Shown piece after piece: positions 1 through 6,346 of a stretch of 13,470 nucleotides of DNA (position 1 is its first letter; each line of letters opens with the position of its first letter). The DNA comes from Spirochaetaceae bacterium (GTDB lineage: Bacteria; Spirochaetota; Spirochaetia; Treponematales; Breznakiellaceae). The notes below the pieces were generated by a model that saw only the letters and a program-made list of their open reading frames with translations, searched no databases and was not told where the DNA came from. The DNA lies in assembly GCA_031269165.1 (NCBI GenBank), contig JAISZQ010000154.1, positions 1 through 13,470 of the forward strand, read 5' to 3'. Both the position numbers and the translations under genes were made by a program.

Positions 1-644
1 CCGGAAATCGTGCCGCCTTCCATCGTGAACGTTCCCTTGTGCACCTCAACGCCGCCGCCTGAGGCGTGTTTATCACTTAAGCGGGTGTTACCCGTAATCG
101 CGCCGCTTTTCAGGATTAACGCGCTGTTTTCGTATATCCCGACGAGGGGATTATCGTTGTCCGGCAACCCGACCAGCGTCACGCCGTCAAGGGTGAGCTG
201 ACGCTTGCCCTTGTCGCTCCCGATGTTGAGGAGGCGTCCCTTGCTCGTGAGGTTGATCGTCCCGCTCCCGTTGATGACCGCTGCGCCGTCTCCCACGTGG
301 AGGCTCCCCTCAACCCAGCCCTTGCCGTGGTCGCCGTGTCCCGTTGCCCGCACCGTGCCGTTCACGGTCAAGACCGCGCCGTCCCCAAGTTCGAGGGCCG
401 CACCCTCCGCCGTCAGGTCAAGCGTAACCCCCTCCGGCACGGTGAGGGCCGTGTTGAGCCTCACCCGGTCTGAGAGCGTTACCGTGCCGCCCTTCGGCCC
501 GATTGCCTTGAGGTCCTTCGCCAGTTTCGCCGCCGCTGGGTCCGCGTTGTTGCCGCCGCCCCCTGAATTTGTGGGCGCACTCGCGCACCCCGCCAGAACC
601 ACGGCAAACGCCAGCAATGCCGCCTTTACTTTTTTCTTGTTCAT
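1..644 (-). CDS. Lipoprotein with beta-helix-like glycine-rich repeats (5' part, cut by window edge)
   Basis: The minus-strand frame is open from an ATG at 644-642 to the left edge (214 complete codons), so the C-terminus is missing. GGGAG (complement of 650-654) lies 5 bases before the ATG and supports this start. The N-terminus is a lipoprotein signal peptide: MNKKK, a hydrophobic stretch, then the lipobox LAGC with the lipidated Cys at residue 20, followed by a Gly/Asn-rich tether. The rest alternates short beta-strand phrases with Gly/Asn turns (GGTVTLSDRV, GTVRATGHG, SGAITGNT, GGGVEVHKGTFTMEGGTISG), the pattern of right-handed parallel beta-helix surface proteins common in gut treponemes. 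It is probably anchored in a membrane facing the periplasm or cell surface. The ligand is unknown. A TATACT (complement of 677-682) could be its -10 box, but no good -35 is seen. The call of lipoprotein is firm; the beta-helix fold is inferred. Confidence 0.85.
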   Translation of the reverse strand, partial: MNKKKVKAALLAFAVVLAGCASAPTNSGGGGNNADPAAAKLAKDLKAIGPKGGTVTLSDRVRLNTALTVPEGVTLDLTAEGAALELGDGAVLTVNGTVRATGHGDHGKGWVEGSLHVGDGAAVINGSGTINLTSKGRLLNIGSDKGKRQLTLDGVTLVGLPDNDNPLVGIYENSALILKSGAITGNTRLSDKHASGGGVEVHKGTFTMEGGTIS

Positions 645-709
645 GGTTGCTCCCTACATAGATTTAACATTGTCTCAGTATACACGAAAAGCCCGGTTGG
701 GAGGAGGCC

Positions 710-1119
710 GTCATTGCGAGACCCCTCGGGGGCTTTCCTTGGGCGCGTCGTGAAGAGAACGGGTATCGAGGCCCCCTTCGGGGGCAAGGGTACGCTCTCT
801 GGATTGCTTCGCCGCTTCGCGGCTCGCAATGACGGGGGCGTGGAGGCTAGGCGTCATTGCGAGACCCCTCGGGGGCTTCCCTTGGGCGCGTCGTGAAGAG
901 AACGGGCATCGGGGCCCCCTTCGGGGGCAAGGGTGCGCTCTCTGGATTGCTTCGCCGCTTCGCGGCTCGCAATGACGGGGGCGTGCAGGCGAGGCGTCAT
1001 TGCGAGGCCCCTCGGGGGCTTCCCTTGGGCGCGTCGTGAGGAGAACGGGCATCGGGGCCCCCTTCGGGGGCAAGGGTGCGCTCTCTGGATTGCTTCGCCG
1101 CTTCGCGGCTCGCAATGAC
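710..1119. repeat. Three tandem copies of a 124-bp palindrome-ended repeat (143-bp period)
   Basis: Copies lie at 710-833, 853-976 and 996-1119, separated by two nearly identical 19-base spacers. Each begins GTCATTGCGAG and ends CTCGCAATGAC, an exact 11-bp terminal inverted repeat. Inside each copy are smaller hairpins, including GCCCCCTTCGGGGGC and GCCGCTTCGCGGC, and the phrase GGATTGCTTCG. Copies differ by only a few substitutions. GTCATTGCGAG/GGATTGCTTCG modules are known as dispersed palindromic repeats in many bacterial genomes, where their translations are often mis-annotated as small proteins. No transposase is present. Open frames through the array on both strands are by-products of the repeat. 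Confidence 0.93.
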
Positions 1120-1219
1120 GGGGGGTTCACAATGCCGGGCGGCTTGCGCCGACCACCTGCCATTATCAATTCCCCGCAGGGGCGTGTGGTTCGTGGTTAG
1201 TAGGGGTCGTGGCAGAGTC

Positions 1220-1280
1220 GTCATTGCGAGGGCGTAGCCCGAAGCAATCCAGAGGAGAAGGCCCTCACCGGATTGCTTCG
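1220..1280. repeat. Diverged single relative of the GTCATTGCGAG repeat
   Basis: GTCATTGCGAG at 1220-1230 is followed by CGAAGCAATCC (1240-1250) and, 19 bases later, its exact reverse complement GGATTGCTTCG (1270-1280). This would make an 11-bp stem with a 19-base loop. It shares both key phrases with the tandem array 100 bases upstream but is much shorter and has no matching right end. Confidence 0.75.
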
Positions 1281-1392
1281 CCCGCAGAGGGGCGGTTTTC
1301 TTTGTTCCGGGGCAACGTCATTTATGTGCAATCGCTCAAGGATGGCTTTATTTCAGGGATTCTTCCCAACGGGCCATTGACCCACAACCTCA

Positions 1393-1532
1393 CCACTGTC
1401 AACAACTTAAGCAAAAAGAAAAGTCCGCGGATTGCGCCATAGGGCGACGCGGATTAACACGGATCGAGCGGGGTATAATCCGTGAAAATCCGCGTCAATC
1501 CGCGGACAAAATTCTTAAGTTGTTGACAGTGG
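1393..1532. mobile_element. MITE-like element, family A, copy 1, with target-site duplication
   Basis: The 140-bp element has a perfect 19-bp terminal inverted repeat, CCACTGTCAACAACTTAAG at 1393-1411 and its reverse complement at 1514-1532. CAACCTCAC flanks it directly on both sides (1385-1393 and 1533-1541), a 9-bp target duplication whose last base overlaps the left end. The interior is also folded back: GTCCGCGGATT pairs with AATCCGCGGAC, and CGCGGATTAACACGGAT pairs imperfectly with ATCCGTGAAAATCCGCG. The whole element could therefore form one long hairpin. It has no coding capacity and would need a transposase acting in trans. A second copy with a nearly identical interior lies at 13171-13309. 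Confidence 0.9.
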
Positions 1533-1541
1533 CAACCTCAC

Positions 1542-1709
1542 GGGTAAACACGAACTTTGAGTCCATGATCCTTATATTCCGTTCGGGTGGTTCGTGGTTG
1601 CATTTCTTTGATATTATGCTGTTTTTACAGTGGCTGTCGGTTAAACGGCGCGTGATGTTGCTCTGCTTTTGTCTCCATCATTGGGTTGGAAGGAAACAGG
1701 GGTAAATTA
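1542..1709. other. Intergenic stretch with nothing recognised
   Basis: Between the family A element and the palindrome ahead of grpE I see no convincing gene, RNA or terminator. A 61-codon plus-strand frame at 1520-1705 starts inside the element's terminal repeat and shows no recognisable protein pattern. Confidence 0.5.
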
Positions 1710-1753
1710 CTCGAATTTTGTCGAAAATCATAAAAATTGATACAAATTTCGAG
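1710..1753 (+). promoter_or_regulatory. Candidate grpE promoter inside a 44-bp imperfect palindrome
   Basis: CTCGAATTTTGT (1710-1721) and ACAAATTTCGAG (1742-1753) are inverted copies matching at 11 of 12 positions, 20 bases apart. A possible -35 TTGTCG (1718-1723) and -10 TACAAA (1741-1746), each 4/6 to consensus with a 17-base spacer, lie within the arms, so a protein bound here could block transcription. The implied leader before grpE is about 57 bases. A second promoter-like pair, TTGACT (1772-1777) and TATTTT (1795-1800), would start RNA almost at the ATG. No CIRCE-type TTAGCACTC/GAGTGCTAA element is visible. An operator function is inferred from symmetry only. Confidence 0.4.
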
Positions 1754-1809
1754 GAAAATTCGTCAAAATCCTTGACTTTTTTTCCGAGTTTCGTTATTTT
1801 TTAGAAGAT

Positions 1810-2472
1810 ATGAAAGACAAAAAAACGCCCAACAACGAGAGGGAAGAGGTGGCCGGGACGGTTGAGTCGGCGGCAAAGGTCGAGGAAACGGTTGCGGAGG
1901 ACGCGCAGCCTGAAACGGGAGCCGGGGCGGAAGTTCCGCCTACTCAGGAGGAGCGGGTTGCCGCGCTTGAGGCACGGTGTGCCGAGTTAGAGGCTCAGGT
2001 GGCCGAGCGGAACGACCAGTATCTGCGGAAGGCTGCGGATTTTGAGAATTACCGGAAGCGGATGGCGAAGGATAAGGCGGATGCGATTGATTTTGCCAAT
2101 CAGAGTCTGTTGCTCGACCTCGTTCCGATTCTGGACGACTTTGAGCGGGCCTTGAAGGCGGCGTCTGACGCGAAAAATGCGGAGGGGGCCGATATGGGGG
2201 CGGCGTTTTCGGGCCTTTTCGAGGGTATCGGCATGACGGAGAATCGCTTGTACAGCACGCTTGAGAACAAGTGGGGGCTGAAACGCTATGTGTCGGCGGG
2301 CGAGCCCTTCGATCCTGAGCGTCACGAGGCGTTGATGGTGGAAAATTCCGCCGAGGCGACCGAATCGGTGGTGCAGGAAGAGTTTCTGAAGGGTTATTTG
2401 CTGAAAGACCGCGTGGTCAGGACGGCAAAGGTGAAGGTACTGATGCCGGCTCAACCTGCTGAGGCAGGTTGA
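1810..2472 (+). CDS. grpE: GrpE, nucleotide exchange factor for DnaK
   Basis: GrpE releases ADP from DnaK and so resets the Hsp70 cycle in the cytoplasm. The 220-residue product has an acidic, low-complexity N-terminus (residues 1-45), a coiled-coil segment (about 46-90), and the core helices with YLRKAADFENYRKRMAKDK (71-89) and LLDLVPILDDFERAL (101-115). The C-terminal beta domain carries FDPERHEALM (167-176) and GYLLKDRVVRTAKVKV (195-210). Length and domain order are normal. The ATG at 1810 has only a weak AGAAG two bases upstream. The last codons (QPAEAG and the stop) lie inside a palindrome shared with dispersed-repeat sequence, so the original C-terminus may have been replaced. dnaK follows after a 327-base gap, wider than usual for this pair. 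Confidence 0.95.
   Translation: MKDKKTPNNEREEVAGTVESAAKVEETVAEDAQPETGAGAEVPPTQEERVAALEARCAELEAQVAERNDQYLRKAADFENYRKRMAKDKADAIDFANQSLLLDLVPILDDFERALKAASDAKNAEGADMGAAFSGLFEGIGMTENRLYSTLENKWGLKRYVSAGEPFDPERHEALMVENSAEATESVVQEEFLKGYLLKDRVVRTAKVKVLMPAQPAEAG
2452..2471. repeat. Perfect 8-bp hairpin covering the grpE stop codon
   Basis: CAACCTGC (2452-2459), loop TGAG, GCAGGTTG (2464-2471). The last six sense codons of grpE and most of its TGA are made from this palindrome. No T-run follows, so it is a poor rho-independent terminator and looks more like one module of the repeat cluster that fills the gap to dnaK. Confidence 0.7.
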
Positions 2473-2799
2473 GTTTGCGCGCTCCCTTCGGGAGCACGTT
2501 GGCCGGACCCTGAGTCCTGTCGAAGGGGAAGCGCGCGGTGCGCGAATTGAAAATGGAGAATGGAAAATGTCGTGTTTGGGAGATGCACGGTTCATTGTTA
2601 TCATTTTCCATTCCCCGAAGGGGTTGCGGGGTTTTAGGGGCGGAGCCCCTAGGAGAGGGGGTAGCGTAAGACGGCGCAAACGCATAAGCGATTAAAGCGT
2701 TTGCGATGGCTGGAGCGAGGGGGAGACTTCCCCCTCCTTATTCATGGGTAACTTAAACTGAGAAATTGATTTTTGATATATAGATAGAAGGAGCGGAAT
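2473..2799. repeat. Gene-free grpE-dnaK gap filled with small palindromes
   Basis: The 327 bases contain a succession of short inverted repeats. These are GCTCCC-TTCG-GGGAGC (about 2479-2494), GAATGGAAAATG (2558-2569) with its complement at 2602-2613, CCCC-GAA-GGGG (2613-2623), TAGGGGC-GGA-GCCCCTA (2635-2651), CGCAAACGC (2675-2683) with GCGTTTGCG (2697-2705), and AGGGGGA-GACT-TCCCCCT (2718-2735). The phrase GGACCCTGAGTCCTGTCGAAGG near 2505-2525 resembles dispersed repeats of other bacteria. Only the last 60 bases look like an ordinary leader, ending in AAGGAG (2788-2793) 6 bases before the dnaK ATG. Confidence 0.8.
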
Positions 2800-4785
2800 A
2801 TGGGAAAAATTATTGGTATTGACTTGGGAACCACGAATTCGTGCGTGGCGGTGCTGGAGGGCGGCGAGCCGATCGTTATCCAGAATAGCGAGGGCGGACG
2901 GACGACGCCGTCTATTGTCGGGTTTACGAGCAAGGGCGAGCAGGTTGTCGGCGCTCCGGCGAAGAACCAGATGGTGACAAACCCCGGGAACACGGTTTAT
3001 TCGATTAAACGGTTCATGGGGCGGCGTTTTTCCGAGGTGAGCAACGAGATGAAACTCGTGCCCTACAAGGTGACGGAGCAGGGCGACGATGTGCGCGTTG
3101 ACATCGACGGGAAAAAGTATTCCCCGCCTGAGATTTCGGCGAAGGTGCTGCAAAAGATGAAGAAGACGGCGGAGGATTACCTCGGCGAAGAGGTGACGGA
3201 GGCGGTCATCACGGTACCGGCGTACTTCAACGACGCCCAGCGTCAGGCGACGAAGGATGCGGGGCGGATCGCGGGGCTTGAGGTGAAGCGTATCATCAAC
3301 GAGCCGACGGCGGCGAGTCTCGCGTTCGGGTTCAACAAGGACCAGAAGTCCGAGAAGACGATCGCGGTCTACGATCTGGGCGGCGGTACGTTTGACGTGT
3401 CCATTCTTGAATTGGGCGACGGCGTGTTCGAGGTGAAGAGCACGAACGGCGACACGCATCTGGGCGGCGACGACTTTGACGACCGTATCGTGAAGTGGCT
3501 CAGTGCCGAGTTTAAGGCCGACACGGGTATCGACCTTGCCGCCGACCGCATGGCGTTACAGCGTCTGCGCGAGGCTGCCGAGAAGGCGAAGATCGAGTTG
3601 TCGGCGATGACGAGTACCGAGATCAATCTTCCTTTTATTACCGCCGACCAGAACGGTCCCAAGCACCTGCAAAAATCGTTGTCTCGCGCGAAGTTCGAGC
3701 AGATGGTTGACGATCTTTTTGAACGGAGCAAGGAGCCGTGCAAGAAAGCCCTCGCCGATGCGGGGCTCTCCGCGTCTCAGATTGACGAGGTTATCCTTGT
3801 GGGCGGCTCGACCCGTATCCCGAAGGTACAGCAGATTGTCCAGGAACTTTTTGGCAAGGAGCCAAACAAGGGCGTGAACCCGGACGAGGCGGTTGCTATC
3901 GGCGCGGCGATTCAGGGCGGCATCTTGGGCGGCGACGTGAAAGATGTGCTGTTGCTCGACGTGACGCCTCTCTCGCTCGGTATCGAGACACTGGGCGGCG
4001 TGATGACGAAGCTCATCCAGCGCAACACGACGATTCCCACCCGCAAGAGTCAGGTGTTCTCCACGGCGGCGGACGGGCAGACGGCGGTCTCGATACAGGT
4101 CTTGCAGGGCGAACGCGAGATGGCGACCCAGAACCGGACGCTTGGCCGGTTCGACTTGGTGGGGATTCCTCCCGCGCCGCGTGGGGTGCCGCAGATCGAG
4201 GTAACGTTTGACATCGACGCGAACGGCATCGTCCACGTTTCGGCGAAAGACTTAGGGACAGGCAAGGAGCAGAAGATCCGCATCGAAAGTTCGTCGGGGC
4301 TCTCCGATTCGGACATCGACCGCATGGTGAAAGAGGCGGAGTTGAACGCCGAGGCCGACCGCAAGGAAAAGGAAAAGGCGGAGGTTCGCAACGAGGCCGA
4401 TTCGATGGTCTACAGCACCGAGAAAAACATCAAGGATCTGGGCGACAAGGTGAGCGGCGCGGACAAGGCCAAGGCCGAGGAAGCGATCGCGGAGGTGAAG
4501 CGGGCACTTGAAGGCAGCGACATCGAGGCGATCAAGGCAAAGACCGAGGCGTTGAAACAGGTCTCCTACAAAATTGCCGAAGAAGTCTACAAGCAGACCG
4601 GAGCGCAAGGCGGGCAACCCGGCGGCGATCCCAATGCGGGAGGCGGTTTTGCGGGTGGTCCCGGTGGCTTTGCGGGCGGTCCCGGCGGTTTTGGGGGCGG
4701 TGCTCCCGGCGGCGACCCGAATGCGGGCGGCGGTGACAATACCAAACCGGCGGAAGACGCCGACTACGAAGTGGTGGACAAATAG
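2800..4785 (+). CDS. dnaK: DnaK, Hsp70 chaperone
   Basis: DnaK is the ATP-driven cytoplasmic chaperone that binds unfolded peptides, working with DnaJ and GrpE. The 661 residues show the phosphate-1 loop IGIDLGTTNSCVAV (5-18), the phosphate-2 loop DLGGGTFDVSIL (192-203), the adenosine motif VGGSTRIPKVQ (334-344) and the conserved interdomain linker DVKDVLLLDVTP (379-390). The peptide-binding and helical-lid domains follow. The tail (about 601-661) is an extended Gly/Pro/Phe-rich segment with GGFAGGP-type repeats, ending DYEVVDK, close to the usual acidic EEVDK-like end. It is somewhat longer than E. coli DnaK (638). A strong Shine-Dalgarno (AAGGAG) supports the start. The TAG stop overlaps a GGAGGA that would serve dnaJ. 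Codons are strongly GC-rich. Confidence 0.98.
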   Translation: MGKIIGIDLGTTNSCVAVLEGGEPIVIQNSEGGRTTPSIVGFTSKGEQVVGAPAKNQMVTNPGNTVYSIKRFMGRRFSEVSNEMKLVPYKVTEQGDDVRVDIDGKKYSPPEISAKVLQKMKKTAEDYLGEEVTEAVITVPAYFNDAQRQATKDAGRIAGLEVKRIINEPTAASLAFGFNKDQKSEKTIAVYDLGGGTFDVSILELGDGVFEVKSTNGDTHLGGDDFDDRIVKWLSAEFKADTGIDLAADRMALQRLREAAEKAKIELSAMTSTEINLPFITADQNGPKHLQKSLSRAKFEQMVDDLFERSKEPCKKALADAGLSASQIDEVILVGGSTRIPKVQQIVQELFGKEPNKGVNPDEAVAIGAAIQGGILGGDVKDVLLLDVTPLSLGIETLGGVMTKLIQRNTTIPTRKSQVFSTAADGQTAVSIQVLQGEREMATQNRTLGRFDLVGIPPAPRGVPQIEVTFDIDANGIVHVSAKDLGTGKEQKIRIESSSGLSDSDIDRMVKEAELNAEADRKEKEKAEVRNEADSMVYSTEKNIKDLGDKVSGADKAKAEEAIAEVKRALEGSDIEAIKAKTEALKQVSYKIAEEVYKQTGAQGGQPGGDPNAGGGFAGGPGGFAGGPGGFGGGAPGGDPNAGGGDNTKPAEDADYEVVDK

Positions 4786-4795
4786 GAGGAAAGAT

Positions 4796-4842
4796 CGGCG
4801 GCAGGGACAAGAGCATAACGGTTTCTGCCGCCGGTTCCCGAT
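4796..4842. repeat. 47-base palindromic segment between the dnaJ ribosome-binding site and its ATG
   Basis: A strong GGAGGA (4785-4790) at the dnaK stop lies 55 bases from the dnaJ ATG, far beyond normal range, and no start codon follows it at the usual distance. In between, CGGCGGCAG (4796-4804) and CTGCCGCCG (4825-4833) form a perfect 9-bp stem. The segment is bounded by GAT on both sides (4793-4795 and 4840-4842). Removing 4796-4842 would leave GGAGGA, eight bases, then ATG, an ideal arrangement. This suggests either an insertion or a structure that folds to bring the two together. The insertion reading is inference; a 3-base duplication is weak evidence. Confidence 0.6.
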
Positions 4843-4845
4843 TAT

Positions 4846-5991
4846 ATGGCTAAACGAGATTACTACGAAGTACTCGGCTTGCAAAAAGGCGCGCCTAAAG
4901 AAGAGATCAAGAAGGCTTACCGGAAACTCGCCGTGCAGTATCACCCGGACAGAAATCCGGGCAACAAAAATGCCGAGGAAAAGTTCAAAGAGGCTACCGA
5001 GGCGTATGAGGTTCTCTCCGACGACCAGAAGCGGTCGGCCTACGACCAGTTCGGCTTTGCCGGGGTGGAAGGCATGGGCGGCGGTCACAACTGGAGCAAC
5101 TTCCAGGGCTTTGAGGACATCTTTGGCGGCAGTGATTTGGGCTCCATCTTTGAAAGCATTTTTGGTGGCGGCGGATTCAGCGGCTTTGGCGGCGGGCGGT
5201 CTTCACGGAGCGGGACCCGGTCGGGCGCGAATCTCCGCTACGACATCGAGTTGTCCTTCAAGGACGCCGTCTTTGGCACCAAAGTCGAGATTCAATACGC
5301 GCACAACGAATCCTGTTCCGCCTGTCACGGGTCGGGGGCCGAACCGGGGTCGGGCCGGAAAACCTGTCCGACGTGCGGCGGTGCGGGCCAAGTGCGGCAT
5401 AGCCAGGGCCTCTTTAGCCTGTCCCAAACCTGTCCCGCCTGCGGGGGCGCGGGTACCATCATCGACAAACCGTGCCGTCAGTGCGGGGGTGCGGGTGCCC
5501 AGAAGAAGAAGCAGACCATCAAGGTAACGATCCCCCCCGGAGTCGAACACGGTCGCCGTATCGTCATCCCCAAACAGGGCGACGCGGGCGCAAACGGCGG
5601 CCCCCCCGGCGATCTCTACGTGTTTATCCACGTGAAGCCGCACAAATATTTCGAGCGGCAGGACGACGATCTCTACTGCGCCGTTCCCGTCTCGATCACC
5701 CAGGCCGCGTTGGGCGGCGAAATCCAAGTGGCGACCCTCGACGGCAAGACGATCAAGGTGAAAATCCCGCCCGGCACCCAAAACGGCAAACTCCTCCGCA
5801 TCCGCGAGGAGGGCGTTCCGCAAGGCAACGCCTTCTCCGTTCGGCGCGGCGACCTCTACATCAAGACCCTTGTCCAGACCCCGCAAAAACTCTCCCGCAA
5901 AGGCCGCGAACTTCTTGAAGAGCTCTCCCGCATTGAGGGCGAAAACACAAGCCCCCAGCCGATCCCGTTAAGCGAGATAGAGCAGTCGTAA
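4846..5991 (+). CDS. dnaJ: DnaJ, Hsp40 co-chaperone
   Basis: DnaJ delivers substrates to DnaK and stimulates its ATPase. The 381 residues contain the J domain (1-70) with the catalytic HPD at 33-35, a Gly/Phe-rich linker (about 71-128), and the four zinc-binding CxxCxGxG repeats: CSACHGSG (Cys157/160), CPTCGGAG (174/177), CPACGGAG (196/199) and CRQCGGAG (210/213). Two C-terminal substrate-binding beta domains follow. This is a complete type I DnaJ of normal length. It lies 60 bases after dnaK and is probably co-transcribed with it. No Shine-Dalgarno sits directly before the ATG because of the palindromic segment there, so translation may be weak or depend on RNA folding. Confidence 0.97.
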   Translation: MAKRDYYEVLGLQKGAPKEEIKKAYRKLAVQYHPDRNPGNKNAEEKFKEATEAYEVLSDDQKRSAYDQFGFAGVEGMGGGHNWSNFQGFEDIFGGSDLGSIFESIFGGGGFSGFGGGRSSRSGTRSGANLRYDIELSFKDAVFGTKVEIQYAHNESCSACHGSGAEPGSGRKTCPTCGGAGQVRHSQGLFSLSQTCPACGGAGTIIDKPCRQCGGAGAQKKKQTIKVTIPPGVEHGRRIVIPKQGDAGANGGPPGDLYVFIHVKPHKYFERQDDDLYCAVPVSITQAALGGEIQVATLDGKTIKVKIPPGTQNGKLLRIREEGVPQGNAFSVRRGDLYIKTLVQTPQKLSRKGRELLEELSRIEGENTSPQPIPLSEIEQS

Positions 5992-6037
5992 GGCCGCCGA
6001 TAAGAAGTCCCGTCGTTCTCCGTAAGAATCCCTAAAG

Positions 6038-6055
6038 AGGGGGAAGCCTCCCCCT
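6038..6055 (+). terminator. Possible terminator hairpin after dnaJ
   Basis: AGGGGGA-AGCC-TCCCCCT is a perfect 7-bp stem with a 4-base loop, 46 bases after the dnaJ stop. No T-run follows, because the family B element begins immediately. The same stem with different loops recurs at 2718-2735 and, with G/C ends, at 8250-8267, so it may be a repeat module rather than a dedicated terminator. Confidence 0.4.
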
Positions 6056-6223
6056 GTCAACAACTTAAGGAAATGGAATATAAGCGTGGTCAACAGATTA
6101 CACAGATTTTTAGTTTTTTTGTCCGCGAATGTACGCGAATGTATGCGAATACATGCTGATGGGTATGTATTATTCGTATTTATTCGCGCCATTCGCGGAT
6201 CAAAATTCTTAAGTTGTTGACAG
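6054..6223. mobile_element. MITE-like element, family B, copy 1
   Basis: CTGTCAACAACTTAAG (6054-6069) and its exact reverse complement (6208-6223) bound a 170-bp segment. These ends are identical to those of the family A element at 1393-1532, but the interior is different. It contains GATTACACAGATTTTTAG, a T-run, and a self-complementary part in which CGCGAATG phrases (about 6123-6140) face ATTCGCG phrases (about 6182-6198). There is no coding capacity. A second copy starts at 13324. No clear target duplication is visible around this copy, unlike the family A copy at 1393. Confidence 0.85.
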
Positions 6224-6245
6224 TGGGAGACTTCCCCCTTTTAAG
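6217..6245 (+). promoter_or_regulatory. Possible outward promoter formed at the right end of the family B element
   Basis: TTGACA (6217-6222) belongs to the terminal repeat. Seventeen bases later comes TTTAAG (6240-6245), 4/6 to the -10 consensus. Transcripts would read toward the flavodiiron gene about 95 bases downstream. The -10 match is modest, so this is weaker than the similar case at 13149-13177. Confidence 0.3.
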
Positions 6246-6290
6246 AAGATACGCATTTTTGTTTGCGGGTGGCGAGAACGTACCGGGTGG

Positions 6291-6323
6291 TTGACAGGCC
6301 CGTGCTATTCTGTTATCTATAAT
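6291..6323 (+). promoter_or_regulatory. Candidate promoter of the flavodiiron gene
   Basis: A perfect -35 TTGACA (6291-6296) is followed by TATCTATAAT (6314-6323). With the ideal 17-base spacer the -10 is TATCTA (3/6). The perfect TATAAT (6318-6323) would need a 21-base spacer. Either gives a leader of about 15-25 bases, which contains the AAGGGAGG and AAAGGGG ribosome-binding candidates. Confidence 0.5.
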
Positions 6324-6346
6324 AAAAAGGGAGGCGTAAAGGGGTT

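Noticed and set aside
710..1119. CRISPR array
   Set aside because: Repeats are 124 bases and the spacers are nearly identical to each other, opposite to a CRISPR array.
641..1224. Several 60-150 codon open frames on both strands across the tandem repeats
   Set aside because: They arise from GC-rich repeat DNA, start and stop at repeat boundaries and encode the familiar low-complexity repeat translations (for example RHCEPRSGEAIQ). No ribosome-binding sites.
2452..2471. Rho-independent terminator of grpE
   Set aside because: The stem overlaps the stop codon and no T-run follows.
2753..2782. dnaK promoter TTAAAC with TATATA, 18-base spacer
   Set aside because: The predicted RNA start would fall on the ribosome-binding site at 2788-2793, and both boxes are weak matches.
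3369..5088. Long minus-strand open frames opposite dnaK and dnaJ
   Set aside because: These are shadows of GC-rich coding DNA; the plus strand encodes complete, recognisable chaperones.
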